Source: Solwaraspora sp. WMMD792 (GTDB lineage Bacteria > Actinomycetota > Actinomycetes > Mycobacteriales > Micromonosporaceae). From it: 64,000 bases of DNA. The translations under genes were made by a program, and so were the position numbers. Of the stretch, positions 6,878 to 15,289 are shown one piece after another. Numbering within the stretch: position 1 is the first letter of the stretch; each line of letters starts with the position of its first letter. The notes below the pieces were generated by a model. That model had not been told where the DNA came from and did no database searches. It saw only the letters and a program-made list of their open reading frames with translations. The stretch lies in contig NZ_JARUBH010000009.1 in the NCBI RefSeq assembly GCF_029626105.1, positions 6,324,001 through 6,388,000 on the forward strand, written 5' to 3'.

Positions 6878-9124
6878 GTGACCGGGGCCCCGCCGCCGGG
6901 CCGACGGGGAGGAACGGTCATCGACGACAACGCCACCAGGCCGCAGCGCGGTGGTGCGCCCGACACACCGCCGGCCGACCAGGCTGCCGCCCCGGTCGAC
7001 CTGTCCGGTCTGCCGGCGCTGCGTTCGGTGCTGCGCATCCGTCCGTTCCGGCGGCTGTGGATCGTGCTCGGGGTCGCCTCGTTCAGCGACTGGCTGGGCC
7101 TGCTCGCCACCTCGATCTTCGCGGCCGGGCAGGTCTCCGGCGGTGCGGCGCAGGGCGCGGCGTTCGGCGGTGTCATCGCCGTACGGCTGCTGCCGGCGTT
7201 GGTCCTCGGCCCGGTCGCCGGGGTGCTCGCCGACCGGTTCGACCGCCGCTACACGATGGTCATCTGCGACCTGCTCCGGTTCGTGCTGTTCGCCTCCATC
7301 CCGCTGCTGCCGATGTTCGGCGCGAGCGGTGCACTCACGGTCGCCTGGGCGGCGATCGCGATCTTCCTGATCGAGACGATCACGTTGATCTGGATCCCGG
7401 CGAAGGAGGCGGCGGTCCCCAACCTGATCCCCAAGGCCCGGCTGGAGATCGCCAACCAGCTCACCCTGATCGCCACGTACGGGTTCACCCCGGTGCTCGC
7501 CGCGATCAGCCTGGCTGTCCTCGACGCCGCCGTCCGGGCGGCGGCGGTGACCGATCTGCCGGCCTGGGCGGAGCCGGCGCAGTTGGCGCTGTTCTTCAAC
7601 GCCGCCTCCCGGCTGGCCACGGCGATCGTGGTCTTCTACGGCATCAAGGAGATCAGCGGACGGGCCGGCGCCGCCGGGCACGCCGACCAGAGCCTGATCC
7701 GGCAGTTCGTCGAGGGGTGGCGGTTCATCGGCCAGACCCCGCTGGTCCGGGGCCTGGTGCTGGGCATCTTCGGCGCGTTCGCCGGTGGTGGCATCGTGAT
7801 CGGCACCGCGAAGTTCTTCACCGCCTCGCTGAGCGCCGGTGACGCCGCGTTCTATCTGCTCTTCGCGGCGATCTTCGTCGGTCTGGGCGCCGGGATCGGG
7901 CTGGGCCCGACGGTGGTGCGTGACCTGTCCCGGCGGCGCTGGTTCGGGCTGAGCATCGTGCTGGCCAGCGGCTCGGTGCTGATCCTCGCCCTGTCCATCC
8001 ACCTGTCCATGGCCATCCTCGGCGCGGTGCTGGTCGGCGCGGCGGCCGGGATGGCGTTCCTGGCCGGGATCACCCTGCTCGGCGGCGAGATCGCCGACGA
8101 CGTCCGGGGCCGGGTCTTCGCCGTGGTGCAGACCGGCACCCGGGTGGTGCTGATGCTGGCCATCTCGGTCAGCAGCGTGCTGGTCGGCGTGGGCGGCTCC
8201 CGCCAGCTGCAGATCGCCAACCTGGGCGTCTCGTTCTCCTCGACCCGGTTGTTGCTGCTGCTCGCCGGGGTGTTCGGCATCTTCGCCGGGCTCAGCGCCT
8301 TCCGCCAGATGGACGACAAACCGGGCGTTCCGGTCCTGGCCGACCTGTGGGGGTCGATCCGGGGGCGGCCGTTGACGTCGGCGGAGCCGTTCACCGCCAA
8401 CGGGGTCTTCGTCGTCTTCGAAGGCGGCGAGGGCGCCGGCAAGTCGACACAGGTGACAGCGTTGGCGCAGGCGCTGCGCGAGCGGGGCCGGGAAGTGGTG
8501 GTGACCCGCGAACCGGGGGCCAGCGGGCTCGGCGAGAAGATCCGCCGGCTGGTGCTCGACGGCGGCCCGGACGCGCCGTCGCCCCGCGCGGAGGCCCTGC
8601 TGTACGCCGCCGACCGGGCCCACCATGTGGCGACCGTGGTCCGGCCGGCGCTGGCCCGGGGCGCGGTCGTGATCAGCGACCGCTACGTCGATTCGTCGTT
8701 GGCGTACCAGGGTGCCGGGCGGACCCTGCCGGTCGATGAGGTCTCCTGGCTCTCCTCCTGGGCCACCGGGGGCCTCAAACCCGACCTGGTGGTGCTGCTG
8801 GACATCGAGCCACGGGCCGGCCTGGACCGGGCGCAGCGGCGCGGGGCCGGTGCCGACCGGCTGGAGAGCGAGTCGCTGGCGTTCCACGAACGGGTCCGGT
8901 ACGCGTTCCTCGACCTGGCCGCCGCCGAGCCGAAACGCTATTTGGTGCTGGACGCCACCCGGGGCGTCGACGAGGTACGCGGCGCGGTGCTCGACCGGGT
9001 CGAGGTGCTGACCGGCCGGGCCGACCCGGCGGCACCCGTCGCCGCCACCGAGCCGAACGCCGCCACCGAGCCGAACGCCGCCACCGAGCCGAGGGCCGAT
9101 GCTGAAGCGGGGCGACCGACGTGA
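6878..9124 (+). CDS. tmk: MFS transporter-thymidylate kinase fusion
   Basis: The 748-residue product joins two proteins. Residues about 45-480 form an MFS-type permease with about 12 membrane segments and the cytoplasmic signature DRFDRRYTM. Residues about 505-715 are a full thymidylate kinase, which phosphorylates dTMP to dTDP: P-loop GGEGAGKST near 517, the TREPG motif, DRYVDSSLAYQGAGR and a lid region with RAQRRG. A short tail repeats ATEPNA three times. MFS-fused dTMP kinases are known in actinomycetes, so the join is likely genuine; the transported substrate is unknown. The start GTG has AGGA 7 nt upstream. The last four bases overlap holB. No other dTMP kinase is seen in the window, so the kinase half is probably essential. 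Confidence 0.93.
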   Translation: MTGAPPPGRRGGTVIDDNATRPQRGGAPDTPPADQAAAPVDLSGLPALRSVLRIRPFRRLWIVLGVASFSDWLGLLATSIFAAGQVSGGAAQGAAFGGVIAVRLLPALVLGPVAGVLADRFDRRYTMVICDLLRFVLFASIPLLPMFGASGALTVAWAAIAIFLIETITLIWIPAKEAAVPNLIPKARLEIANQLTLIATYGFTPVLAAISLAVLDAAVRAAAVTDLPAWAEPAQLALFFNAASRLATAIVVFYGIKEISGRAGAAGHADQSLIRQFVEGWRFIGQTPLVRGLVLGIFGAFAGGGIVIGTAKFFTASLSAGDAAFYLLFAAIFVGLGAGIGLGPTVVRDLSRRRWFGLSIVLASGSVLILALSIHLSMAILGAVLVGAAAGMAFLAGITLLGGEIADDVRGRVFAVVQTGTRVVLMLAISVSSVLVGVGGSRQLQIANLGVSFSSTRLLLLLAGVFGIFAGLSAFRQMDDKPGVPVLADLWGSIRGRPLTSAEPFTANGVFVVFEGGEGAGKSTQVTALAQALRERGREVVVTREPGASGLGEKIRRLVLDGGPDAPSPRAEALLYAADRAHHVATVVRPALARGAVVISDRYVDSSLAYQGAGRTLPVDEVSWLSSWATGGLKPDLVVLLDIEPRAGLDRAQRRGAGADRLESESLAFHERVRYAFLDLAAAEPKRYLVLDATRGVDEVRGAVLDRVEVLTGRADPAAPVAATEPNAATEPNAATEPRADAEAGRPT

Positions 9125-10359
9125 CGACCGCGACCGACGTGACGACCGTGAGCATGCCCGCTGACGTCTTCGCCGACCTGGTCGGCCAGGACGAGGCGGT
9201 GCAGACCCTGCGCCGGGCCGCTGCGGCAGCTGGCGAACTGCTCGCCGCCGGCGACGGCGACCCGCCGCCGTCGGCCGGAGCGATGACCCACGCCTGGATT
9301 TTCACCGGGCCGCCCGGCTCCGGGCGGTCGGTGGCCGCCCGCGCGCTGGCCGCCGCGCTGCAGTGCCTGCACGGGCAGGGCTGCGGCCGGTGCGCCGGCT
9401 GCCACACCACCCGGGCCGGTACGCACGCCGACGTCCGGTTCGTCGTGCCGGACGGCCTGTCGATCAGCGTCGGCGAGATGCGCGCGCTGGTGCTGCGGGC
9501 CGCCAGCACCCCGTCGGCCGGACGCTGGCAGGTGCTGGTGATCGAGGACGCCGACCGGCTCACCGAGGCGGCCGGCAACGCGCTGCTCAAGGCGATCGAG
9601 GAACCGCCGCCCAGGACGGTGTTCCTGCTCTGCACGCCGTCCACCCACCCGGACGACATTTCGGTGACCATCCGGTCCCGCTGCCGGGTGGTCAGCCTGC
9701 GGCAGCCGCCGGCCGAGGCGGTCGCCCAGGTGCTGGCCGAGCGGGACGGCGTACCGGCGGAGACCGCCACCTGGGCGGCGGCGGCCGCGCAGGGGCACGT
9801 CGGCCGGGCCCGGCGGCTGGCCCAGGACCAGCAGGCGCGGGAGCGCCGGGAGGCCGTCCTGGCGGTGCCGCGCCGGCTGACCACGGTCGGAGCCTGCTTC
9901 GACGCCGCGTCGGCGTTGATCGCCGCCGCCGAGGCGGAGGCCGAGGCGGCGGTCGCCGAGGTCGACGCGGCGGAGCGTACGGCGCTGCAGACCGCGCTGG
10001 GCGCCGGCGGTACCGGGCGCGGTGCCGCCAGCGCGGCCCGGGGGACCGCCGGGCAGATCAAGGAGCTGGAACGGCGGCAGAAATCCCGGGCCACCCGGGC
10101 GCAGCGGGACGCGTTGGACCGGGCGCTGGTCGATCTGGCCGGCTTCTACCGAGACGTACTGGTTTCCGCGCTGCGGGCCCCGGTGGCCCCGGTGCACACC
10201 GACATCGCCGGGCTCACCGGCGCGGCTGCCGAAAAGTGGACAGCGGAGTCGGCGCTGCGCCGGCTGGAAGCGGTGCTGAGCTGCCGAGAAGCGATCACCG
10301 GCAACGTCAAGCCAAGGATCGCCGTCGAAGCGATGATGCTCAGCCTCTGGCGCGGCTAG
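9121..10359 (+). CDS. holB: DNA polymerase III delta-prime subunit
   Basis: This is a clamp-loader component acting with DnaX and the delta subunit to load the beta sliding clamp. The 412-residue product has an AAA+ fold. The P-loop is degenerate (GPPGSGRS, Arg in place of Lys), as expected for delta-prime, which does not hydrolyse ATP. A four-cysteine zinc module (CLHGQGCGRCAGC, near residues 81-93) follows, then a Walker B-like VIEDADRL, and the sensor-1/SRC region (IRSRCRVVSL). Alanine-rich helices form the C-terminal collar domain. The GTG start overlaps the tmk stop by 4 nt, indicating translational coupling of two DNA-replication genes. Stop at 10359; the next gene has its own promoter candidate. 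Confidence 0.93.
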   Translation: MTTATDVTTVSMPADVFADLVGQDEAVQTLRRAAAAAGELLAAGDGDPPPSAGAMTHAWIFTGPPGSGRSVAARALAAALQCLHGQGCGRCAGCHTTRAGTHADVRFVVPDGLSISVGEMRALVLRAASTPSAGRWQVLVIEDADRLTEAAGNALLKAIEEPPPRTVFLLCTPSTHPDDISVTIRSRCRVVSLRQPPAEAVAQVLAERDGVPAETATWAAAAAQGHVGRARRLAQDQQARERREAVLAVPRRLTTVGACFDAASALIAAAEAEAEAAVAEVDAAERTALQTALGAGGTGRGAASAARGTAGQIKELERRQKSRATRAQRDALDRALVDLAGFYRDVLVSALRAPVAPVHTDIAGLTGAAAEKWTAESALRRLEAVLSCREAITGNVKPRIAVEAMMLSLWRG

Positions 10360-10405
10360 GTTGCTGCCGGTACGGTTCGGTGCCGTAGCGCAGCCCCATC
10401 CGTAC

Positions 10406-10411
10406 GTAGGG
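10406..10411 (+). promoter_or_regulatory. -10 box (TAGGGT) before the small secretion-like genes
   Basis: TAGGGT would start a transcript near 10418, giving a short leader with GGTGAGGA in front of GTG 10456. It argues against using the GTG at 10411 as a start. No clear -35 box. Confidence 0.35.
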
Positions 10412-10455
10412 TGCAGACCGGTCTGTGCCCGCTTGCCGACGATGGTGAGGACCCC

Positions 10456-10782
10456 GTGGTACGGCAGATCGACGAGGCGTGGATCGAGGACGCGGTCGAG
10501 CGGTACCGCCAGATCGAGGCCCGGCAGGTCGAGTTCGACAAGGCGGTGCACACCGTCGAGGTGACGGTGCGCTCGCCGGACGGGTCGGTCGAGATCGTGG
10601 TCAACGCCGCCGGCACCGTGACCGACGTGCGGATCCTCGGTCCCCTGCACACCCGGAGCAACACTGAACTGGCCGCCGCCGTGCGCTCCACGGTGACGGC
10701 GGCAGCCGACGCCGCCCGCTGGGCGCGCGAGAAACTGTGGGCCGAGACGTTCGGTGCCCACCCGTCGCTGCGGGAGGTCTGA
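10456..10782 (+). CDS. YbaB/EbfC-family-like small protein
   Basis: The product is 108 residues. A basic/acidic amphipathic N-terminal helix (about 1-30) precedes a beta-rich core (VEVTVRSPDGSVEIVVNAAG) and a C-terminal helix with several Ala and Arg. This pattern matches the YbaB nucleoid-associated fold. In actinomycetes such paralogues commonly sit next to type VII secretion (ESX)-type small proteins, as here, so a chaperone or adaptor role for the downstream pair is an alternative to DNA binding. GTG 10456 is used because AGGA lies 4 nt before it and the conserved core starts shortly after. One nucleotide separates its stop from the next start codon. Confidence 0.7.
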   Translation: MVRQIDEAWIEDAVERYRQIEARQVEFDKAVHTVEVTVRSPDGSVEIVVNAAGTVTDVRILGPLHTRSNTELAAAVRSTVTAAADAARWAREKLWAETFGAHPSLREV

Positions 10783-10783
10783 C

Positions 10784-11146
10784 ATGGACGCCACCGCGCA
10801 GCTGGTCGCCGCCGAGCTGGCGCGCTGCGCCGACCAGCTGACCGTTACCGCGAGCCAGCTGACCGGGCTGCGCGACAACGCAGACCGTGGACTGGGCGGC
10901 GGGCTGGGCGGCGAGTTGAGCGGCGACGTCGACAGCGGGCCGCAGGCGGCGTCGGCCGGCCGGTTGGGCGCGCTCACCGCAGCGCTGGGCCGGCAGTGGC
11001 GGGACGCGGTGGCGCAGCGGGCGGCCGAAGCGGACGAGGCCGGCCGGCGGCTCGCTGACACCGCAGCCGGGTTGCGGTCCGTGGTCGGCGCGTACCGGGA
11101 CGTCGACGTGACGGCCCGCCGCCGGCAGTCGACGGAGGGCAGCTGA
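10784..11146 (+). CDS. EspC/WXG100-like small secreted protein candidate
   Basis: The product is 120 residues, entirely helical by composition, with a Gly-rich turn (LGGGLGGEL, around residues 36-48) between two long helices. There is no Sec signal. Near the C-terminus is YRDVD, which fits the Y-x-x-x-D/E export signal of type VII (ESX) secretion. A Trp in GRQWRD is the only one. The start ATG has GGGAGG 6 nt upstream. The gene sits between the YbaB-like and the WSG-containing genes and its stop overlaps the next start (TGATG). Export by an ESX system is inferred; no ESX core gene is in the window. Confidence 0.65.
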   Translation: MDATAQLVAAELARCADQLTVTASQLTGLRDNADRGLGGGLGGELSGDVDSGPQAASAGRLGALTAALGRQWRDAVAQRAAEADEAGRRLADTAAGLRSVVGAYRDVDVTARRRQSTEGS

Positions 11147-11862
11147 TGGACGTGTTGGACCGGGTCGCCGGGCCGGCCCGGGAGCTGCTGGCCCGGGTGG
11201 ACGCGCTGCTCGTCGGCAACGGCGCGCCGCCGGGGCATCCGGTCTGGCCGCTGCTGCGTCAGGTGCGGGCGTTGCCCGGCGACGCGGTGGCCGCGTTCGT
11301 CGCGGTGCGCCCGGGGCCGCTGGCCGCCGCTGGCGCCGCGCTCCGCCCGCACCTGGACGGGTACGCCGAAGCGGTCGACGTACTGGCCGGCCGGCTCGAC
11401 TGGTCCGGCCCGGCGGCCCAGGCGTACGACGCGGCACGCCGTACCCTCGCCACCCGGCTGACCGGCGGCGGCACCGACCCGGACAGCTTTGCCGGTCGTT
11501 TGGCGGCCACCGCCGGGTACGCCGAGGCGGTCGCCGACTGGGCGGCGCTGAGCCGGGCCGGCCTGGCCGCCGTGCTGGCCGAGGCGCTGGGCTCGGCCGA
11601 GGCGGTCACCGTACGGACCGCCGTCGACGCCGAACCCGGATGGTCCGCGTTTGGGCAGGTCGGACCGTTGGGGCCGGGAGCGGCCGACGCCGCCGCCACG
11701 ATCGCGGCGGCGGTGCTGACCGCGATCCTGGAAATCACCGAGCGGGGCGAGGAGCTGCTGGAGCGCTGGCGGCCCCGGTTGGCACCGGCCGGCGGGCACC
11801 GACCGGCCGACGTCGCCAGCCCAGGGGCCGGCGCTGACGGGACGATCCGGCTGCGCTACTGA
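11146..11862 (+). CDS. WXG-type helical protein, type VII secretion-associated
   Basis: The product is 238 residues without a Sec signal. It contains a WSGPAAQAY motif near residue 85, the W-x-G turn that joins two helices in WXG100/PPE-like proteins, followed by a second helical bundle rich in Ala. The end is a short proline/glycine tail. Translation is coupled to the preceding small gene (TGATG). Together with its two upstream neighbours it forms a compact three-gene set. Role as a secreted structural protein or as a helical carrier for an ESX substrate is inferred; there is no toxin domain. Confidence 0.65.
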   Translation: MDVLDRVAGPARELLARVDALLVGNGAPPGHPVWPLLRQVRALPGDAVAAFVAVRPGPLAAAGAALRPHLDGYAEAVDVLAGRLDWSGPAAQAYDAARRTLATRLTGGGTDPDSFAGRLAATAGYAEAVADWAALSRAGLAAVLAEALGSAEAVTVRTAVDAEPGWSAFGQVGPLGPGAADAAATIAAAVLTAILEITERGEELLERWRPRLAPAGGHRPADVASPGAGADGTIRLRY

Positions 11863-12137
11863 CGGGGCTACCGGCCCAGCAGGGCGCAACGATGCCGGAA
11901 GAAGGCAACGGCGCCGGAAAAGGCCACGGCGCCGCGCTCAGGAGCACGGCTTTTCGCCTGTTGCTCCGGCTGCGACGCCGTGACCTTTTTCCTGCACCCC
12001 CCGCAGGCTCTTGATACCGAAGGGAACGCTGCCGGCCCGGACCGGTTGCGGGCCGCCCGGCACATTCACCCGTTCAGCCGACCCCGTCCGGCGGATCGGC
12101 TGTCGCCGGCTGCCTTCTCGATGCCGGGAGGTCGACG
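11863..12137. other. Gap with a short direct repeat
   Basis: No gene is visible. Two near-identical 18-19 nt units (GCCGGAAGAAGGCAACGGC at 11894-11912 and a variant at 11913-11930) lie in tandem. A TTGC/GCAA-rich stretch follows. Function unknown. Confidence 0.4.
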
Positions 12138-12143
12138 TAGGGT
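12138..12143 (+). promoter_or_regulatory. -10 box of a leaderless promoter (TAGGGT)
   Basis: TAGGGT is followed by 6 nt and ATG 12150; there is no SD. This fixes the start of the PSP1-family gene. Confidence 0.6.
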
Positions 12144-12149
12144 AGGGCC

Positions 12150-12983
12150 ATGGGGATGCTCTGCGCGGTCAGCTTCAACCGGTACGGGCGCCTCTTCTAC
12201 CTCGACCCCGGTGACCTGCGACCGGCGGTCGGCGACAAGGTGCTGGTGCCCACCGACGACGGCACCGAGGTCGCCGAGTGCGTCTGGGCCCCGCAGTGGG
12301 TCGACGACCCCACCGACGGCTTTCCCCGGCTGGCCGGCCTGGCCACCGAGCAGGACCTGCATCGTGACGAGGTGCAACGCAAACGCAAGGCGGAGGCGAA
12401 GGTCGCGGCGAAGCGGCTGATCCGCGAGCACGGGCTGCCGATGAAGGTGGTCGCCGTCGACCACGTGTTGGAGCCGGGGTCGCTGCACAGCGCCCGGGCC
12501 ACGATCTACTTCACCGCGCCGCACCGGGTCGATTTCCGGTCGCTGGTGCGCGACCTCGGCGCGACCCTGCACTGCCGGGTGGAGCTGCGGCAGTTGTCGG
12601 CCCGCGACTCGGCCCGGGTGCAGGGCGGCATCGGCTCCTGTGGTCGGGACCTGTGCTGCGCCACCTTCCTCACCGACTTCGAGCCGGTGACCATCCGGAT
12701 GGCCAAGGACCAGGACCTGCCGCTCAACCCGCTACGCATCTCCGGGGCCTGCGGCCGGCTGATGTGCTGCCTCAAGTACGAACATCCGCTGTACGCGGAG
12801 AGCGGCAGCTACCCCACGTCGGGTCAGCGGGTCGAGACCCCGGACGGGCCGGCCAAGGTGGTGTCCCGGCATCCGCCGAGCGAGTCGGTCACCGTACGGC
12901 AGATTGCCGACGGGGCGGTGAAACGGTGCGCCCTGGCCGACGTCTGCGGCCCGCGCCGCGCCCACGACCAGGCGTACGGCTGA
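12150..12983 (+). CDS. ricT: PSP1-domain protein, RicT (YaaT) family
   Basis: The 277-residue product belongs to the PSP1 C-terminal family. In Bacillus the homologue RicT works with RicA/RicF as a Fe-S-binding complex promoting RNase Y-dependent RNA maturation; the actinobacterial role is unproven. The hallmark cysteine motifs are present: GSCGRDLCCATFL near residue 162 and SGACGRLMCCLKYE near 197, together supplying four or more cysteines for a metal or Fe-S site. A basic helix (KRKAEAKVAAKRL) lies near residue 75. The N-terminus begins directly at a leaderless promoter. In many actinomycetes this gene follows tmk/holB, and the order here (tmk, holB, three small genes, ricT) retains that neighbourhood. 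Confidence 0.92.
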   Translation: MGMLCAVSFNRYGRLFYLDPGDLRPAVGDKVLVPTDDGTEVAECVWAPQWVDDPTDGFPRLAGLATEQDLHRDEVQRKRKAEAKVAAKRLIREHGLPMKVVAVDHVLEPGSLHSARATIYFTAPHRVDFRSLVRDLGATLHCRVELRQLSARDSARVQGGIGSCGRDLCCATFLTDFEPVTIRMAKDQDLPLNPLRISGACGRLMCCLKYEHPLYAESGSYPTSGQRVETPDGPAKVVSRHPPSESVTVRQIADGAVKRCALADVCGPRRAHDQAYG

Positions 12984-13010
12984 CCGCACGGCGCACCGGA
13001 CGTCGCCGGC

Positions 13011-14792
13011 TCAGCGGATGGTGATCGGCTCCTCGGCGAGTCGGGTGGCCAGCGGCTGCTCCGGCACGATCCACGGGGCGTGCACGGGGGCCTGCGGGTC
13101 GGCCCGCCAGCGCTGGCACACCCGGTCGACGGCCACCGGGTAGAGGGTCAGCGACCCGTCGGCGGCGATCCGCATCCGGATGAAGCACTTCGAGTCCTCG
13201 ATGCCCTGCCCGGCGAACAGTTCGTTGAGGTTGACGTCGAACGCGCCGGCCAGCACCAGGTAACCGGCGGTCAGCTGGCTGGCGACCAGCCCGGCGATCG
13301 GGCCGTAGACGACCGCGGCGGCGACCACCGGCAACGGCCAGGGCCAGTCGACGAACGGTAGCTCCAGCCAGATCAGCGCACCGACCCAGGCCAGCGCGAT
13401 GTGCGCGACACCGTGGCCGAGCCCGAGCAGCCAGTGCCGGGAATGCCGGACACCGCTGGCGCTCGGCGGCTTGGCGAAGACCACCGACGCGGCGAGGGTG
13501 AGCACCACCATCGCGACCAGCGGGATGCTGAACAGCCGCTGGTTGTCGGGGTCTGCCCAGGAGACGATGACCCCGGCGACGGCCAGCATCAGCAGCGTCT
13601 GCAGGGTGCCTAGCAGGGCGGCGAAACCCGGGTTGCGGCGCGGCAGCCGGTGGAAGATCCCCCAGCTGTAGCGGCGGGACCGGGCCGCCTCCGGGTAGCG
13701 GCCGGCCAGCTCGTAGTCGCGTTGCGGGCTGGCGTTGCGGGCGATGGTGTCGACCGGCGGTACGGTGATCCGCTCGGGCAGCTTGTGTGTCGCCGTCAGG
13801 TAGGCGCCGCCGCCCCCGCAGGTGATCAGTTGCCGGTCCGGGTTGGCGTAGCGGGCGTAGTGATGCTGGTCGCCGGAGATCATCAGCGGCACCCGGGCAC
13901 CGGTCGGCTTGATCACCGTACGGAGGAAGTAGTCGACCGCGTCGTAGGCCTGCGGGTCGCCGACCGCCTTGACCCAGGTCGGTTCCGGCACCGCCAGGAT
14001 CACCCGGTCGCCCGGCTTGAGCTGCTCGGCCGCCTTCTCGAAGTAGATCAGCTGCGGGTCGTCCAGGTACGCGCCGAACTGCTCGTCGATGGCGAACAGC
14101 CACCAGTCATTCGGCAGTCGGGTGGCGAAGTACGACCGTTTCTGCTCGGTCCGCCAGCCGCCGATGGTGGCGTCGCGCCGGCGGGCGAACAGCCGCAGGA
14201 ACGCGGTGAGCCCGTCGTACCAGTCGTGGTTGCCGGGGATGGCGTACAGCGTGGGTCGCGGCTGCCCGGCCGGCGGCTTCGGGAAGGCCGCCTGGTACGG
14301 CCCCTTGCTCCGGTCCTCGTACGCCTCGCCGCTGGCCGCCGGGTAGACCTGGTCGCCGCCCATCACCAGCAGGTCGCCGCGGCGCAGCCGGCCGGCGCCG
14401 TCGACGTCCAGCTCCGGCTGCGCCAGCAGGTACGCCAGCGAGTAGGTCGCCGGGAAGCCGTCACCGAGGTCGGCCACGTAGTCGATCCACAGCTCCCCGT
14501 CGACGGCGTCGTGGTGGTGCACGTCGTCGGGGAGCGCGCCCTGCAGTTCCCGCTTGTCGAGGTACGCGCCGAACAGCATCGCCAGCAGGGTGCGCAGCCC
14601 GGTGCTGAGCAGCAGCATCGGGGCCAGCCAGGGCACTGGAGGCCGGGGGGTGAAGCCGAGCTCCCTCGGGTCCAGCGACCGGGGGCGGTGATGGTCGGCG
14701 GCGGCCGGGTCCGGTTCGACCGGTCCGGGGCTGGCCGGGTCGGGGCCGGCCGGGTCGGCGGCTGGGGCAGGCGTGCTCGGTTCGTCCGTCAC
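13011..14792 (-). CDS. Membrane-anchored metallophosphoesterase
   Basis: The product is 593 residues. A Pro/Asp-rich N-terminus (1-45) and one hydrophobic segment (about 55-75) precede a calcineurin-like phosphoesterase core with the metal-binding motifs GGDQVYP, IPGNHDWYDG and SGDQHHYARY. The C-terminal third carries about five hydrophobic segments (residues about 395-520), so the enzyme is probably membrane-bound with its catalytic domain in one compartment; which side cannot be told from sequence. The substrate is unknown. The GTG start lies 8 nt after a TAGGCT box with no SD, indicating a leaderless transcript. Its 3' end faces ricT, 27 nt away. It is divergent from tRNA-Thr. Confidence 0.85.
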   Translation of the reverse strand: MTDEPSTPAPAADPAGPDPASPGPVEPDPAAADHHRPRSLDPRELGFTPRPPVPWLAPMLLLSTGLRTLLAMLFGAYLDKRELQGALPDDVHHHDAVDGELWIDYVADLGDGFPATYSLAYLLAQPELDVDGAGRLRRGDLLVMGGDQVYPAASGEAYEDRSKGPYQAAFPKPPAGQPRPTLYAIPGNHDWYDGLTAFLRLFARRRDATIGGWRTEQKRSYFATRLPNDWWLFAIDEQFGAYLDDPQLIYFEKAAEQLKPGDRVILAVPEPTWVKAVGDPQAYDAVDYFLRTVIKPTGARVPLMISGDQHHYARYANPDRQLITCGGGGAYLTATHKLPERITVPPVDTIARNASPQRDYELAGRYPEAARSRRYSWGIFHRLPRRNPGFAALLGTLQTLLMLAVAGVIVSWADPDNQRLFSIPLVAMVVLTLAASVVFAKPPSASGVRHSRHWLLGLGHGVAHIALAWVGALIWLELPFVDWPWPLPVVAAAVVYGPIAGLVASQLTAGYLVLAGAFDVNLNELFAGQGIEDSKCFIRMRIAADGSLTLYPVAVDRVCQRWRADPQAPVHAPWIVPEQPLATRLAEEPITIR

Positions 14793-14800
14793 ACGTCCGG

Positions 14801-14806
14801 AGCCTA
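14801..14806 (-). promoter_or_regulatory. -10 box of a leaderless promoter (TAGGCT, minus strand)
   Basis: Read on the minus strand, TAGGCT is 8 nt before GTG 14792. It serves the metallophosphoesterase gene. Confidence 0.5.
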
Positions 14807-14896
14807 CTGTCGGTCATCGACGCCTGTCACCCGTGGCCGGGCCCGCTTGCACCCGTCGGTGCACCGGCCGGCCGGCGTGATCTCCGCCCGGTGCCG

Positions 14897-14902
14897 TACA
14901 CT
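14897..14902 (+). promoter_or_regulatory. -10 box for tRNA-Thr (TACACT)
   Basis: TACACT lies 11 nt upstream of the mature tRNA 5' end. The -35 region is poor. Confidence 0.5.
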
Positions 14903-14913
14903 GGTTGATCGTT

Positions 14914-14986
14914 GCCGCCTTAGCTCAGTCGGCAGAGCGACGCACTCGTAATGCGTAGGTCGACGGTTCGATTCCGTCAGGCGGCT
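14914..14986 (+). tRNA. tRNA-Thr (anticodon CGT)
   Basis: The sequence folds as a 73-nt cloverleaf. The acceptor stem is GCCGCCT/AGGCGGC, the D stem GCTC/GAGC, and the anticodon stem ACGCA/TGCGT with loop CTCGTAA. The T stem is GACGG/CCGTC with TTCGATT in the loop, and the discriminator base is T. The anticodon CGT reads ACG threonine codons. The 3' CCA is not encoded. A strong intrinsic terminator follows 7 nt downstream. No integrated element is visible next to it, so it does not look like an occupied attachment site. Confidence 0.97.
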
Positions 14987-14992
14987 CAGAGA

Positions 14993-15033
14993 GATGCCCT
15001 GACCAGCAGGTTCGCTGGTCAGGGCATCATTTT
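14993..15033 (+). terminator. Strong intrinsic terminator after tRNA-Thr
   Basis: GATGCCCTGACCAGC (14993-15007) pairs perfectly with GCTGGTCAGGGCATC (15014-15028) around a 6-nt loop, followed by ATTTTC. It is one of the few T-tract terminators in the window. Confidence 0.93.
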
Positions 15034-15289
15034 CATCGATGGGGTTTTCAATCGTCCCCCGAACTCCCCAGAAACGCCTACCGGCGATCAGGTTCCGCGT
15101 ATCTGTCGGCGGGATGCGGGGCCCCTGGGTCTGCCCACGGCGTCGGTTGTCGACCCTCCACAAGCGGAACGGCGATGCCCACAGCGATGGCGGTGCGGTC
15201 CGCCGCGCTTGACATGGCGTCGACGCACCAGTTTCCTAGAGGTGATCGATCGAAGTCGATAACTGGTCCGTGTCAATGGAGGGACAGCC
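15034..15289 (+). promoter_or_regulatory. Promoter region of the fibronectin-III protein gene
   Basis: TTGACA at 15209-15214 is followed after 17 nt by TTTCCT (15232-15237), a plausible -35/-10 pair. Around the expected start site, ACCAGTT (15227-15233) and AACTGGT (15261-15267) form an inverted repeat enclosing GATCGATCG, a possible operator or leader hairpin. The rest of this gap shows no gene. Confidence 0.45.

Noticed and set aside
14914-15033. tRNA-Thr as integration site of a mobile element
   Set aside because: No integrase, no direct repeat of the tRNA 3' end, and an intact terminator follows.
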